64,000 bases of DNA from Thiobacillus sp. (GCA_024235835.1 JACKLQ010000003.1:62001-126000); one strand, 5' to 3'. Shown: positions 7,957 to 16,697, counted from the stretch's first letter. Made by a program: numbers and translations. Notes: generated by a model from the letters alone, not told the origin.

Positions 7957-8069
7957 TCGGGTAGCCCGGATAAGGCTGCGGACCAAGACCGGGGAGGTCT
8001 GGTCGATATTCCCGGACCCGCTCCCCAATCCCATGCCGGGATCGGTGGCAGCGCATAAAATGCGCGCCT

Positions 8070-9332
8070 ATGCAAAATCGCAGCTTCCTCTTCCTCCAGG
8101 GCCCCATTTCCCCCTTCTTTTCCAGGATCGCCCACGCCTTGGTCCGCAAGGGGCACCGGGCCTGGGGCATCAACCTCAGCATCGGCGACCAACTGTTCTG
8201 GCGCGGCCCCAATGCACACAATTACCGGGGCCGACTGAAGGACTGGCCTGCTTACATCGAGGGTTTCATGGACCGGCATGGCATCACCGACCTGGTGCTG
8301 CTGGGGGAACAGCGGGAATACCACAAGGCTGCCATCCGGGCCGCCAAGGCGCGGGGCATCCGCGTCACGGTGACGGACTTCGGCTACCTGCGGCCGGACT
8401 GGATCACCCTGGAGAAGGACGGCATGTCCGCCCATTCCCTGTTTCCCCGCTCACCAGAAGCCATCCTCGAACTGGCGGCCCGCTGCCCGAAGGCGGATTT
8501 TTCCCGGCATTACCAGGACAGTTTCTGGCGCATGGCCCTGTGGGACATGACCTACCACTTCGCCAACTACTTCCTGTGGTGGCTGTTTCCCCATTACGAG
8601 ACCCACAAGCGGGACAATCCCATCCTGGTCTACCTGGGCACCGGACTGCGCCTGTTCCAGAGCCGCTGGAAGAACCCGGCGGCCATGGCCCGGCTCCAGG
8701 CCCTGAACGAGGCCGCCACCCCCTTCTTCGTCTTCCCCCTGCAGATGGAAAACGACTTCCAGATCCGGGCGTACTCACCATATCCGGACATGAGCACGCC
8801 CATCGCCGAGGTCCTGCGATCCTTCGCTGCCCATGCCCCGGTGGACACCCACCTGCTGGTTAAAGTCCACCCCTGGGATCCGGGCCTCAAGAACTGGGAA
8901 AAGATCGTGAACAGGCTCGCCGGTGAAACCTCAGCGGCTGTCCGCATCCACTACGTGGACGGCGGCAGCCTGGACGCCATGTGCCAGACCGCCCGGGGCA
9001 TGGTCACCATCAACAGCACCTCGGGCCTGTCCGCCCTGAAGTTCGGCTGCCCGGTCATCACCCTGGGCGAAGCCATCTACGACGTGCCGGGCCTTACCCA
9101 CCAGGGCGGCCTGGACGAATTCTGGGCCCGACCATCCCCGCCGGATCCCGGCCTGCGGGACGCCTTCCTCAACGCCATGGCCGCCACCATCCAGGTGCGC
9201 GGCGTGTTCTACAACCAGCCCGGCCTGGACGCGGGCGTGGCTGCGGCCGCGGAGCGGCTCCACCTCCGGACGGTCAACGAAGCGATGCCCTGTCCTTCCG
9301 GAAAGACCGAAGCCCCCAACGCCAACGGATGA
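8070..9332 (+). CDS. kpsS: KpsS-like capsule polysaccharide Kdo-transferase
   Basis: This 420-aa protein belongs to the KpsS/LipB family of cytoplasmic enzymes. KpsS adds the first beta-linked Kdo to the lipid acceptor that anchors ABC-exported capsules. Features are the N-terminal FLFLQGPISPFF, the QMENDFQIRAYSPY block, VKVHPWDPG (family form VKxHPxD) and the C-terminal INSTSGLSALKFGCPV block with the nucleotide-sugar-binding Ser/Thr-rich loop. The length is typical. It follows the SDR gene by 113 bp in the same direction. A KpsC partner, normally needed to extend the Kdo linker, is not in the window. The last 30 residues are low in similarity to the core and probably disordered. Confidence 0.85.
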   Translation: MQNRSFLFLQGPISPFFSRIAHALVRKGHRAWGINLSIGDQLFWRGPNAHNYRGRLKDWPAYIEGFMDRHGITDLVLLGEQREYHKAAIRAAKARGIRVTVTDFGYLRPDWITLEKDGMSAHSLFPRSPEAILELAARCPKADFSRHYQDSFWRMALWDMTYHFANYFLWWLFPHYETHKRDNPILVYLGTGLRLFQSRWKNPAAMARLQALNEAATPFFVFPLQMENDFQIRAYSPYPDMSTPIAEVLRSFAAHAPVDTHLLVKVHPWDPGLKNWEKIVNRLAGETSAAVRIHYVDGGSLDAMCQTARGMVTINSTSGLSALKFGCPVITLGEAIYDVPGLTHQGGLDEFWARPSPPDPGLRDAFLNAMAATIQVRGVFYNQPGLDAGVAAAAERLHLRTVNEAMPCPSGKTEAPNANG

Positions 9333-9393
9333 GGATGGACGACCACGGAACCCGTCAAGATTCTGTGCGGACAGTCACACTGCGATATCTGGG

Positions 9394-9418
9394 GGTTGCC
9401 TATACTTCGGTTGCCAAC
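9394..9418 (+). promoter_or_regulatory. Possible promoter and 7-bp direct repeat upstream of the EF-hand gene
   Basis: TATACT at 9401-9406 could serve as a -10 element. It lies between two copies of GGTTGCC, and the second copy continues into the small palindrome CGGTTGCCAACCG. No good -35 hexamer is present at 17 bp, so an activator-dependent promoter is possible. The evidence is weak. Confidence 0.25.
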
Positions 9419-9515
9419 CGACCCGGCGCCCGACCCCCAAGCCACCAAAGCCTCGTCGGCACGCAGTTTGTGAACAAAGACTCCTGACTTCCTTTCAACA
9501 TCAACGGAGGAACGC

Positions 9516-10238
9516 ATGATGAAAACTCGCTCGGTTTTCGCGCTATCGGCCCTGCTGCTCAGTTCGGTCGCCTTGTCCGCCCCCATGGAGGACAGGCAGA
9601 AATACGAAGCCTGGCTCTCTGAATTCAAGCAGGCGGACCTCAATTACAGCGGCGGGCTTTCCCAGTCCGAACTGGACAAGACCAAGAATTTCCCGCTCAT
9701 CAAGAAGCGCTTCAAGGACATGGACGTCAACCGGGACGGGCAGGTCACGCCCCTTGAATACGGTCAGTTCATCGACGCGCGCAGGAAGCGTGTGGAAGCA
9801 CTGTTCAATCAGGTGGATACCAACAAGAGCGGCGGCTTGTCCAAGGTCGAGCTTGGCAAAACCCCCGCAAAACAGTTCCCGAACGTCAAGAAGAACTTCG
9901 ACGCCATGGACGCCAACCGGGACGGCCAGATCACCCTGGCGGAGCGTGATAACTTCAAGCCCGCGCCCAAGCCCACGCACAAGGCCGCCCCCGCCCAGGA
10001 CTGGCAGTCGGCCTTCAAGAAGGCGGACCTGAACGACAGCGGCGGACTCTCTGAAGTAGAACTGAAGGGCGTGCCTGCGGGAACCCTGGACGACCTGAAG
10101 AAGGGCTTCAAGGAGGCTGATGCCAACCGGGACGGCCAGGTGGCGTTGGCCGAATACCAGGCCTTCCAGGAGGAGGACGAAGAAGAAGAGGAAGACACCT
10201 CCGTCATGTCTTTCCTGCAGAACCTGCTGGGCAAGTAA
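9516..10238 (+). CDS. Secreted EF-hand calcium-binding protein (six EF loops)
   Basis: This 240-aa protein has a clear Sec signal peptide (residues 1-22, cleavage after ALSA). It carries six EF-hand loops in three pairs. Odd loops are of the form DxNxSGGLSxxE (DLNYSGGLSQSE, DTNKSGGLSKVE, DLNDSGGLSEVE) and even loops of the form DxNRDGQxxxxE. Calcium-coordinating positions 1, 3, 5 and 12 are conserved in all. The tail is a run of acidic residues (EEDEEEEED) followed by SFLQNLLGK. A GGAGG ribosome-binding site lies 5 bases before ATG 9516. It sits between kpsS and the minus-strand capsule cluster. It could buffer Ca2+ at the surface or bridge an anionic polysaccharide, but no enzymatic domain is present and its role is unknown. 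Confidence 0.9.
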   Translation: MMKTRSVFALSALLLSSVALSAPMEDRQKYEAWLSEFKQADLNYSGGLSQSELDKTKNFPLIKKRFKDMDVNRDGQVTPLEYGQFIDARRKRVEALFNQVDTNKSGGLSKVELGKTPAKQFPNVKKNFDAMDANRDGQITLAERDNFKPAPKPTHKAAPAQDWQSAFKKADLNDSGGLSEVELKGVPAGTLDDLKKGFKEADANRDGQVALAEYQAFQEEDEEEEEDTSVMSFLQNLLGK

Positions 10239-10298
10239 TCTACCCGGAACGCCCCCCCGATGCGGGACCAATGACCCCGGGAGTGAAGGGAATCTCCC

Positions 10299-11372
10299 TC
10301 AGGAGCGCGCCAGCCAGCGCGCTCCGCCCTCTTGTGTCCAATCCTCCAGCAGGGCCCGCTCAAGGGGCCAGTCATGGCGATGCCCCGCCTGCTTGCCGAC
10401 CACGGCATGGTGATAGGCACCTTCCTTGTCCGAGGCCCGCTGGAAACCGGCGAGGCCCACCCCCCGCAGGCCATGGGGCAGCAAACGCCTCAACCAGGCC
10501 AGGAACAGCAGTCCAGCCGAGGGGGGCGCGGCCAGTTCCGCCACCAAATCCCGCCACACGTCCAGCGGCACGGTCAGCATGGGCACGTTGCGTTCCAGCA
10601 GATCCCGCGCCGCGTGCCAGTTGGAAAGGCGATAGCGCAGGTCGGGCCCGCTGATCACCACCCATCCGCCGCGAAAATCGATCTGCTCCCGTGCGACCCC
10701 GGGCATCCTCACCCAGACATCCGTCCTTTCGCCCAAGTCCGCCAGGTCTGAACCCGGTCCGCGGTACTGGTTGAAGCGAACGACGCAGGCGTGGGCGTCT
10801 ATTGCGGCGCCCAGGCCCGAGCCGATAAGGCCCGAATGGTTGCCCACCACACAAAGGCTTGGCACCGAACGCAGGTGCGCAGCGAACGCGGCCCGGCGCA
10901 CTTCCTGCTCCCGGTCCAGGCGGGCCATGGCGCTGAGGAAGGGCGACTTGCGCACGAAGGCGGAATCCGCCAGCAAGGCCGCCAGGGGCGGCGATACCTC
11001 GCACAGGCGCCGCTTCAGGGGACCCAGGTGGATGGGCGGAGGATGGCCCCGGCCCATGGCCTCCTCGATGAGATTGAAGGCCTCCAGCCAGGCACGGGGG
11101 CCCAGCCTGGGCAACACCGCCAGCAGCAGGGGCAGGTGGTGCCTGTGCAGGGGCAGGCCCAGATCACGGCGAAAGGCGAGGTAGGCCACCAGGTCGCCGG
11201 CCTGCCTGCTCTTGCGCCAGGCTTCCCGGAATCCCGCCAGGGTGGCGAAGTCATACTGCCCGTCATGCCTGCGCCGGGCGGCCCATTCCCTGCACTGGCG
11301 CAAGGGCCAGCCGGACAGGCCCAATTCCGACGTGCGCCCCGCCATGGAAGCTGGCAACGCCCCGGACCTCAC
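10299..11372 (-). CDS. GT29 family (sialyltransferase-like) glycosyltransferase
   Basis: This 357-aa protein carries the marks of GT29, the mainly eukaryotic sialyltransferase family that uses CMP-sugars. The L-type sialylmotif spans residues 172-201: VVGNHSGLIGSGLGAAIDAH followed by VVRFN. An S-type motif follows at about 284-327 (SAGLLFLAWLRRLL, then GLAGF and KEGAYHHA). A VS-type H-x4-E lies at 333-338 (HDWPLE). The first 165 residues are helical and unrecognised. The start is a GTG overlapping the stop of the preceding GT gene (GTGA). Because capsules of this class carry a Kdo linker, CMP-Kdo or another CMP-nonulosonate is a plausible donor; no sialic acid biosynthesis genes are in the window. 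It is the last gene of the long minus-strand cluster. Confidence 0.8.
   Translation of the reverse strand: MRSGALPASMAGRTSELGLSGWPLRQCREWAARRRHDGQYDFATLAGFREAWRKSRQAGDLVAYLAFRRDLGLPLHRHHLPLLLAVLPRLGPRAWLEAFNLIEEAMGRGHPPPIHLGPLKRRLCEVSPPLAALLADSAFVRKSPFLSAMARLDREQEVRRAAFAAHLRSVPSLCVVGNHSGLIGSGLGAAIDAHACVVRFNQYRGPGSDLADLGERTDVWVRMPGVAREQIDFRGGWVVISGPDLRYRLSNWHAARDLLERNVPMLTVPLDVWRDLVAELAAPPSAGLLFLAWLRRLLPHGLRGVGLAGFQRASDKEGAYHHAVVGKQAGHRHDWPLERALLEDWTQEGGARWLARS
10302..10325. other. GC-rich inverted repeat at the convergent gene ends
   Basis: GGAGCGCG and CGCGCTCC form an 8-bp perfect stem with an 8-base loop. It overlaps the last codons of the GT29 gene and lies 60 bp beyond the EF-hand gene. 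There is no T-run, so it is at best a weak or Rho-assisted end signal. Confidence 0.3.
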
Positions 11373-12448
11373 GACCGGCCGCCACCCATGGCGGCGATGA
11401 TGTCAAGGAGCCGCCCCGCCTGGTCCTCCACCCCCGCAAGGGCCAGGACCTTCCGCCGCAACCCCTCCGTCAGGGCGTTGTAACAGGCCTCGTCCCGCAG
11501 GCGCTTCAGCGCGCCGTACCAGTCTCCGTCCTCCACTACCAACGCTCCGGCATCCTTGAACCTGGACATGTCCGGATTGGGCGAGCACAAGGTGGGCACC
11601 CCCATGTAGCCTGCCTCCAACGCCTTTAGGGCCGACTTGCAGTCGTTGAAGGGTGTCTGCTCCAGGGGGGCCAGGTTGACCCAGACGCCCTGGAAGCGCT
11701 GGGGATATTGGTCGAAGGGCACCAGCCCCTCATGAACCAGTTGCGCCTCGGGCACGTCCAGCTTGAAGTTCAGGTGGCCGGTCACCCGCAGCACGGTATC
11801 GGGATGCTCCCGCAGGAAGCGTTGCAGATGGCCCGCGACGAGCGCGAAGTCCTGGTCATGGCTGCGTGTGCCCGGCATGTAGGCGATCACGTAGGGCGGC
11901 CTGGGCGCATTCGATGCGACCAGTTCCGGGTCGTTTCGCCAGGACCGGAACACAGAGTTGTACAGCACGGATACCGTGCTCCCTGGCAGCAACGCCCTGG
12001 CATGTTCGGCCAAAGTGTCCGTTGAAACCGTTACATGGCGGAACCAGGACAGGGCGCGCCGCTGCAGGTGGAAGATGCGCCACTGGATCGGGAGGGGCAC
12101 CAGGCCGTTGCGTATTGCCGGGGAATACCGCACCAGGCGCGCGTCGAAGATCAGGTCATCCACGTCGGCGATGGTGGCCACCCCCGCGCGACGGTAGCGC
12201 CACAACAGCCAGCGCAGCCGCCAGGAAGCCCGGGGACGGTGGAAGACCACCGCGTCCACCTGGTCCGGCGCCGGCGCGTCCTTCATGTGGCAGCGCACCA
12301 CGTCCAGGCCCTGGCCGGACAGATAGTCGGCCACGTTGTCGCAACGGTAGAAGTAGGATGGGTTCTGGCGGAAGCGACTGGCCACGCGGTTGCAGGCCAG
12401 GAAGGCCACGCGCAAGGGGTGTCCGTTCATTCGGGCCGGCCTCTGCAT
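11369..12448 (-). CDS. Glycosyltransferase, GT4/GT-B-like
   Basis: This 359-aa protein begins RVAFLACNRVASRFR and has an early aspartate pair in ATIADVDDLIFD. Its C-terminal half is of GT-B form: YVIAYMPGTRSHDQDF, RVTGHLNF, then the donor-site region CKSALKALEAGYMGVPTLCSP, where the usual E-x7-E is partly kept. It would transfer a sugar from a nucleotide donor during capsule assembly in the cytoplasm. ATG 12448 is used; ATG 12430 (MNGHPLRV) is an equally possible start. Its stop overlaps the GT29 start. A 126-bp spacer without recognisable signals separates it from the FkbM gene upstream. Confidence 0.82.
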   Translation of the reverse strand: MQRPARMNGHPLRVAFLACNRVASRFRQNPSYFYRCDNVADYLSGQGLDVVRCHMKDAPAPDQVDAVVFHRPRASWRLRWLLWRYRRAGVATIADVDDLIFDARLVRYSPAIRNGLVPLPIQWRIFHLQRRALSWFRHVTVSTDTLAEHARALLPGSTVSVLYNSVFRSWRNDPELVASNAPRPPYVIAYMPGTRSHDQDFALVAGHLQRFLREHPDTVLRVTGHLNFKLDVPEAQLVHEGLVPFDQYPQRFQGVWVNLAPLEQTPFNDCKSALKALEAGYMGVPTLCSPNPDMSRFKDAGALVVEDGDWYGALKRLRDEACYNALTEGLRRKVLALAGVEDQAGRLLDIIAAMGGGRS

Positions 12449-12574
12449 CCTGAAAACGCCAGACTTGAGCCCCGCCTTGCAACCCAGCCCAGGCGCTGGC
12501 GAACCGACGGGACGGCGAGCGGATGGATCAGCCGCACCCTGGCTTGATTGGAATCCTGCCCCATGCCGCGGAAG

Positions 12575-13369
12575 TCAATGCTTCACGGCCGCCAGGATGC
12601 CATCGGGCTGATGCGCGGGCTTCGGGTCGTCCATGATGATCCTGTAGCCCATCCCGGCCAGCATCTTCCTGCAACGTACGTGGATGTCCCGGCTGTGGGT
12701 GCCCACCAGGAATTGGGCAATGCCGCCGCCATCTGGCATCGCCCGGGAAAATTCCGCCAGCACACCCACTTCCTCTCCCTGGATGTCCATTTGCAGGAGG
12801 CCTATGGGCGCCTCCTGGCTACCCACCAACTCTGACAGCGTGATGGCCCGCACCTTCTCCACGCTGGCGTTTTCCCTGACCTTGCCCGACGTGTTCACGA
12901 AGCTGCTGTAGTTCATGTCAACGAAGTCCAGATGGCCCGATACGGAGGATATGGCCTCGGGGATGACCGTGAAATCCCTGGCCTCGAAGCCATTCAGACG
13001 GAAGTTCTCGGCCATGTAGGCGCGATGCCGCGCCAGGGCCTCCACGGCCACGACCCTGATTTCCGGTCGGTACTTCTTGGCCAGGATGCAGTAGTAGCCC
13101 ACCGCGGCTCCCACATCCACGTACACGGAGCCCACGGGCATGTCCGTCACCAACTTCAGGAAGATGGCTTCCTCCTCCATTTCGTGCACGTTGTTTCGGG
13201 CATAGCGTTCCCGCTGGGCGGGGATGATGTGGTCGTCGTAGATGCGCACGCCGTTGGAAAACGTGTGCACCCGCCGTGCATCTTCCGGGGCAATGCTTGA
13301 GCGCTTTGTGAACGGCAATGCCGCAAGCCATGTGGACATTCTGGCTGCAATGCCTGGGATGGGGTTCAT
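12575..13369 (-). CDS. FkbM-family methyltransferase
   Basis: This 264-aa S-adenosylmethionine-dependent methyltransferase of the FkbM class has motif I YVDVGAAVGYYCILA (about residues 83-97), the acidic VVAVEAL strand end, and the diagnostic LLQMDIQGEE near residue 190. FkbM proteins O-methylate sugars or polyketides; in a capsule locus the substrate is probably a glycan hydroxyl or terminal residue. The start has a GGAGGAG ribosome-binding site and overlaps the stop of the preceding FkbM gene by 4 bases. The two proteins differ clearly in sequence, so this is a pair of functions and not a recent duplication. Confidence 0.87.
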   Translation of the reverse strand: MNPIPGIAARMSTWLAALPFTKRSSIAPEDARRVHTFSNGVRIYDDHIIPAQRERYARNNVHEMEEEAIFLKLVTDMPVGSVYVDVGAAVGYYCILAKKYRPEIRVVAVEALARHRAYMAENFRLNGFEARDFTVIPEAISSVSGHLDFVDMNYSSFVNTSGKVRENASVEKVRAITLSELVGSQEAPIGLLQMDIQGEEVGVLAEFSRAMPDGGGIAQFLVGTHSRDIHVRCRKMLAGMGYRIIMDDPKPAHQPDGILAAVKH

Positions 13370-14148
13370 GGCTCCTCCGGGAATCGATCTATCACGTGCT
13401 TTCTAGCAAAATCGGAAACGAACAGCGCGTCACCGTAGCGTAACTGGCCATTGCCGGCCCTGTGCAGGTCATAGACATCGAAGAGTGAATAGCCGAACCC
13501 CGCGAGATGGGTCCAGATTTCGTGAAACAGGGGAGCCCCCTCATAGTGGGGCACGAACATGATTTCACTGTAGATCAGCGTCACCTTTCCACTGGCCAGC
13601 AGTGAACGCGCACCCCGCAGGGCCTTCAGTTCCCCGCCCTGGATGTCCAGCTTCAGCACATCGACGGACGAAAGGCCACGGGTTTCCACGAACTCGTCCA
13701 GGCTCGTGGCCTCCACCTGGATGCTTGTACGGGTCTCCGCTGCCCTGGGATAATAACGCCTGTCCGAGGCGGGCCTGGGCAGAAGCGAATTGGTGGCGGC
13801 CAGGCCGTTGACATAGAAAGTCTCAAGGCCGGACTCGCTGGACACCGCATTGGGGACGACATGAATGTGGTCATCTCCCGCCACCCGCTCGCGCAATGCC
13901 GCAATCGAGTCCGGAAAGGGCTCGAAGGCATAGATTTCCGCCTTGGGAAGCAGCTTGCGGTATCGGCTGGCTGTCTGCCCCATGTTGGCGCCCACATCGA
14001 AGACCACCGCCCTGTTCCGTTTCATGGCCCTGAGAATGCGCGCCTGGTCCTTGAACGGATCGGGGGGATTTACACCTCTAGGCGTAGCCATCTTCCCGGC
14101 ACGCCGGTAACCCAGCCGTGCAAGGCCCTTGTCCAGAAATTTCCACAT
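13366..14148 (-). CDS. FkbM-family methyltransferase
   Basis: This 260-aa FkbM-class methyltransferase has motif I VVFDVGANMGQTASRYRK, followed by IYAFEPFPDSIAAL, the typical FkbM AFEP block. It also has SVDVLKLDIQGGELKALRGA and a C-terminal FYGYxLFDVYDL-type end (GYSLFDVYDLHR). The frame can be extended to a TTG at 14178, but ATG 14148 with an upstream GGGAGG is preferred. It would methylate a sugar hydroxyl of the surface glycan. It is translationally coupled to the following FkbM gene. Confidence 0.88.
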   Translation of the reverse strand: MWKFLDKGLARLGYRRAGKMATPRGVNPPDPFKDQARILRAMKRNRAVVFDVGANMGQTASRYRKLLPKAEIYAFEPFPDSIAALRERVAGDDHIHVVPNAVSSESGLETFYVNGLAATNSLLPRPASDRRYYPRAAETRTSIQVEATSLDEFVETRGLSSVDVLKLDIQGGELKALRGARSLLASGKVTLIYSEIMFVPHYEGAPLFHEIWTHLAGFGYSLFDVYDLHRAGNGQLRYGDALFVSDFARKHVIDRFPEEP

Positions 14149-14247
14149 CAGCGCCAAACAACCTCCCAATTCATCCAACTTGTCCGCCAGGGCCCTTCAT
14201 GGCCATGGCCCAACCTCCGCCGGAGCGGTTATCCACCCACACCGCCC

Positions 14248-15900
14248 TTACCTGGCCACGACCCGCCGGGTTCGCCAGCAGGACTGTGCCCAACTCGCCA
14301 GAGAGAAGTCTTCCCTGGCCAGGGACAGGCCAGGGTGGTGGCAGGGGTCCTCAAACCGGTCCATACGCCATCTGCGGTTCATGTAGGCCGCCTCCGCCTT
14401 GAGCCGTCTTCGCTTCTCGGGCGTAATGTCACGACCCCGGCTGGCCGATTCATGGTGATACAGCAGCGCATGGGGCGTCCACACGTTCCGGTAGCCCGCC
14501 GCCCCCAGTCGCAGGCAGAAATCCACGTCATTGTACGCAACCGCCAGCTCCCGCTCGTTCAATCCACCCATCCTGACGTATAGATCGCGCCGGATGACCA
14601 GGCAGGCCCCCGTGACGGCGGTGCAGTTCTGGGCCACCTGCAGCCGCCCCATGTAACCCGGCGCGTCCCCCGGGAAACCCTTGTGGCCATGGGCGGCGCT
14701 GCGCCGCATGCCCACGACGATGCCGGCATGCTGGACGGTACCGTCCGGGTAAAGCAGCTTGGCACCCACGGCGCCCACCTCCGGCCGCATGGCATGGGAA
14801 ACCATTTCCCGCAGCCAGTCTTCCGAGATGACTTCCACGTCGTCGTTCAGGAGACAGACCACCTCCGCATCCGTGGCGGCCACGGCCATGTTGTTGATGG
14901 CGGAGTAGTTGAAGGGCCTCGGGAAGGGCAGCACCCGGACGTCGGGTTTGCCCGCCATGTTTTCGAGGAAGCGCAGCGTGTCGGCATCGTCGGACCGGTT
15001 GTCCACGATGAGGACGGAAAAATTGTCATAGCGGGTTCTGTCCAAAAGACTGCCCACGCATTTCCCCAGCAGGGCACCGCCATTGCGGGTGGGGATGATG
15101 ATCTCGACCCGGGGCAAGGGAACGGGGATCGGGTAACGCACCCGCACGGTGCCCGCCAAAGCGCCCGGTTCCGCGAACGGCCCGCTTGCGCCACCGAGTT
15201 CCACCTCCAGCATCCTCATGCGGGCCCGAGCGTCGTCGGGATTGCCGGCCGGGTTGCCGGCACAGTCACGCCGTTGCACCAGCACCCTGGGGATGTGGCG
15301 GCACTCCGCGCCTGCCTCAGCCAGGCGAAACAACACGGCCGTGCGCCATTCGTCCTCCGCCCCAACGACACGCTCCAGCTGGGCAACCAGGGGATCCCGC
15401 CGGATGGCCAGGAACCCGCTCACGTAGTCCATGCCGCGGAACAGTTCCGGGTTCCATGCGGGCTTGAGCATGAGCCTGGCCGCTCCATCCGAGGCCATGC
15501 ACGCGACATCGCCGTAAAGAAGATCCGCGGCGGGGAACTTGTCGATGGCACGGGCCAGGTCATGCAAGGCATTGGCCGGAAGACGATCTGAGAGGGCAAG
15601 CTCCACCACGTATTCCCCCCTGGCATTGGCGACGGCCTGCCGCATGGCCGCCATTGCGCCACCTGGCGAAGCCTGGACGATCCGCAACCTGCCCTCCCCA
15701 ATAGGCGGCGGGGACAACTCCGCCAAGACCCGGTCCACGCAAAGCACCAGATCCCAGGCGGGATAGGTCTGGGCTTCCAGGCCATGGCAGAAAGCCGCCA
15801 CGTCCCCAGCCCCCTCATGGGCAATGGCGATGAGTGTGATGTGGGGCATCCCGGCCCCCGCCCCCGTGCATGCGCCTGGCATGCGCCGGAGGCGGCTCAT
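14248..15900 (-). CDS. Two-domain family 2 glycosyltransferase (GT2)
   Basis: This protein is about 550 aa. An N-terminal GT2-like half starts at MPHITLIAIAHEG and keeps only partial motifs (YPAWDLVLCVD, ADLLYGD), so it may be inactive. The C-terminal half is a complete GT2 domain: VEIIIPTRNGGALLGKC, VLIVDNRSDDADT, VVCLLNDDVEVISEDWL with the metal-binding acidic residues, and a downstream VAYNDVDFCLRLGAAGYRNV block typical of rhamnosyltransferase-like GT2 enzymes. ATG 15900 has GGGGAGG upstream; ATG 15849 is the alternative and would remove 17 residues. The open frame continues far upstream into the neighbouring gene, but that part has no GT features. It lies 41 bases after the preceding GT2 gene. 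Confidence 0.85.
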   Translation of the reverse strand: MSRLRRMPGACTGAGAGMPHITLIAIAHEGAGDVAAFCHGLEAQTYPAWDLVLCVDRVLAELSPPPIGEGRLRIVQASPGGAMAAMRQAVANARGEYVVELALSDRLPANALHDLARAIDKFPAADLLYGDVACMASDGAARLMLKPAWNPELFRGMDYVSGFLAIRRDPLVAQLERVVGAEDEWRTAVLFRLAEAGAECRHIPRVLVQRRDCAGNPAGNPDDARARMRMLEVELGGASGPFAEPGALAGTVRVRYPIPVPLPRVEIIIPTRNGGALLGKCVGSLLDRTRYDNFSVLIVDNRSDDADTLRFLENMAGKPDVRVLPFPRPFNYSAINNMAVAATDAEVVCLLNDDVEVISEDWLREMVSHAMRPEVGAVGAKLLYPDGTVQHAGIVVGMRRSAAHGHKGFPGDAPGYMGRLQVAQNCTAVTGACLVIRRDLYVRMGGLNERELAVAYNDVDFCLRLGAAGYRNVWTPHALLYHHESASRGRDITPEKRRRLKAEAAYMNRRWRMDRFEDPCHHPGLSLAREDFSLASWAQSCWRTRRVVAR

Positions 15901-15941
15901 CAGCCTCCCCAGGCTCCACCCGCAACATGCGTCGGCCAACT

Positions 15942-16697
15942 TCAGTTCCGCCCCCGTCCCGCCAGCAGCCCACCCAGCCAGTGAACCCAGCCCGCAGGCC
16001 AGGCGCATCGCCGCTTGGCGTCCCGCAGGATGGTGCGCGGCAGTTCCTTGCGGAATACCGGGTCTTCGCCCCGGCTCAATCCCGCCCGGTCGTTGTACTC
16101 GGCCACCAGACGGTCCACCCAACGAATGGACAACCCGGGATGCCGGAAGCAGCGGATGTTCAGGTCCCAGTCCGCCCAGATCGGATACCGAAGGCTGAAA
16201 CCGCCCACCCGCTCGAACAGCGACCGCCGGTAGAACACGGCCTGATGGCAGATGTTGGCCTCGAACAGCAGCCGGTCCAGGCTCCACTCGCCGCCGTAGC
16301 GGTTACCCGTGCTCCTGTTGATGACGTCGCCGTAAAGCATGTCCGGCGTAACATCCCGCAGTTGGGCGGCCACGTCGGCGAGCACGTCCGGGTCGTGCAA
16401 GCGGTCGTCTGCCCCCATGAAGTAAAGCCATTGTCCCCGTGACAGGGTGATGCCCTTGTTCATGGCCTCATAGGGGCCTCGATCCGCTTCGACGCGCACG
16501 TGCAGGGTATGGCCCACCTTGCCGGCGTAGGGCCGCGCCAGGTCCGCCGTGTTGTCCGCGGAACCCCCGTCCAGGATCCAGACATCGAAATCCTCGAAGG
16601 ACTGGCCCGCAAGAGACCGCAGGCAGTCGTCGATGCTCGCCGCGGCATCGCGTGTCGGGATCACGACGGAGATAAGGGGCGCGGCATGGGTTTCCAT
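15942..16697 (-). CDS. Family 2 glycosyltransferase (GT2)
   Basis: This 251-aa GT-A enzyme has the N-terminal nucleotide-binding block LISVVIPTRDAAASIDDCL, the acidic VWILDGGSADNT, then EADRGPYEAMNKGI. The DXD-type motif follows in YFMGADDRLHDPD. HQAVFYRRSLFERVGGF and the YPIWADWDLNIR catalytic-loop segment follow in normal order. This arrangement is typical of WcaA-type capsule or colanic acid glycosyltransferases. ATG 16697 is preferred; a TTG at 16712 gives five more residues. It starts 58 bases after the Nudix gene. Sugar specificity cannot be read from the sequence. Confidence 0.9.
   Translation of the reverse strand: METHAAPLISVVIPTRDAAASIDDCLRSLAGQSFEDFDVWILDGGSADNTADLARPYAGKVGHTLHVRVEADRGPYEAMNKGITLSRGQWLYFMGADDRLHDPDVLADVAAQLRDVTPDMLYGDVINRSTGNRYGGEWSLDRLLFEANICHQAVFYRRSLFERVGGFSLRYPIWADWDLNIRCFRHPGLSIRWVDRLVAEYNDRAGLSRGEDPVFRKELPRTILRDAKRRCAWPAGWVHWLGGLLAGRGRN

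Noticed and set aside
7981..8007. Imperfect hairpin (GACCAAGACC / GGTCTGGTC) between the SDR and kpsS
   Set aside because: The stem is bulged and has no T-run; not enough to call a terminator, and the two genes are probably co-transcribed.
15901..16287. N-terminal extension of the two-domain GT2 protein
   Set aside because: It overlaps the neighbouring GT2 gene and has no GT motif; it is an out-of-frame shadow.
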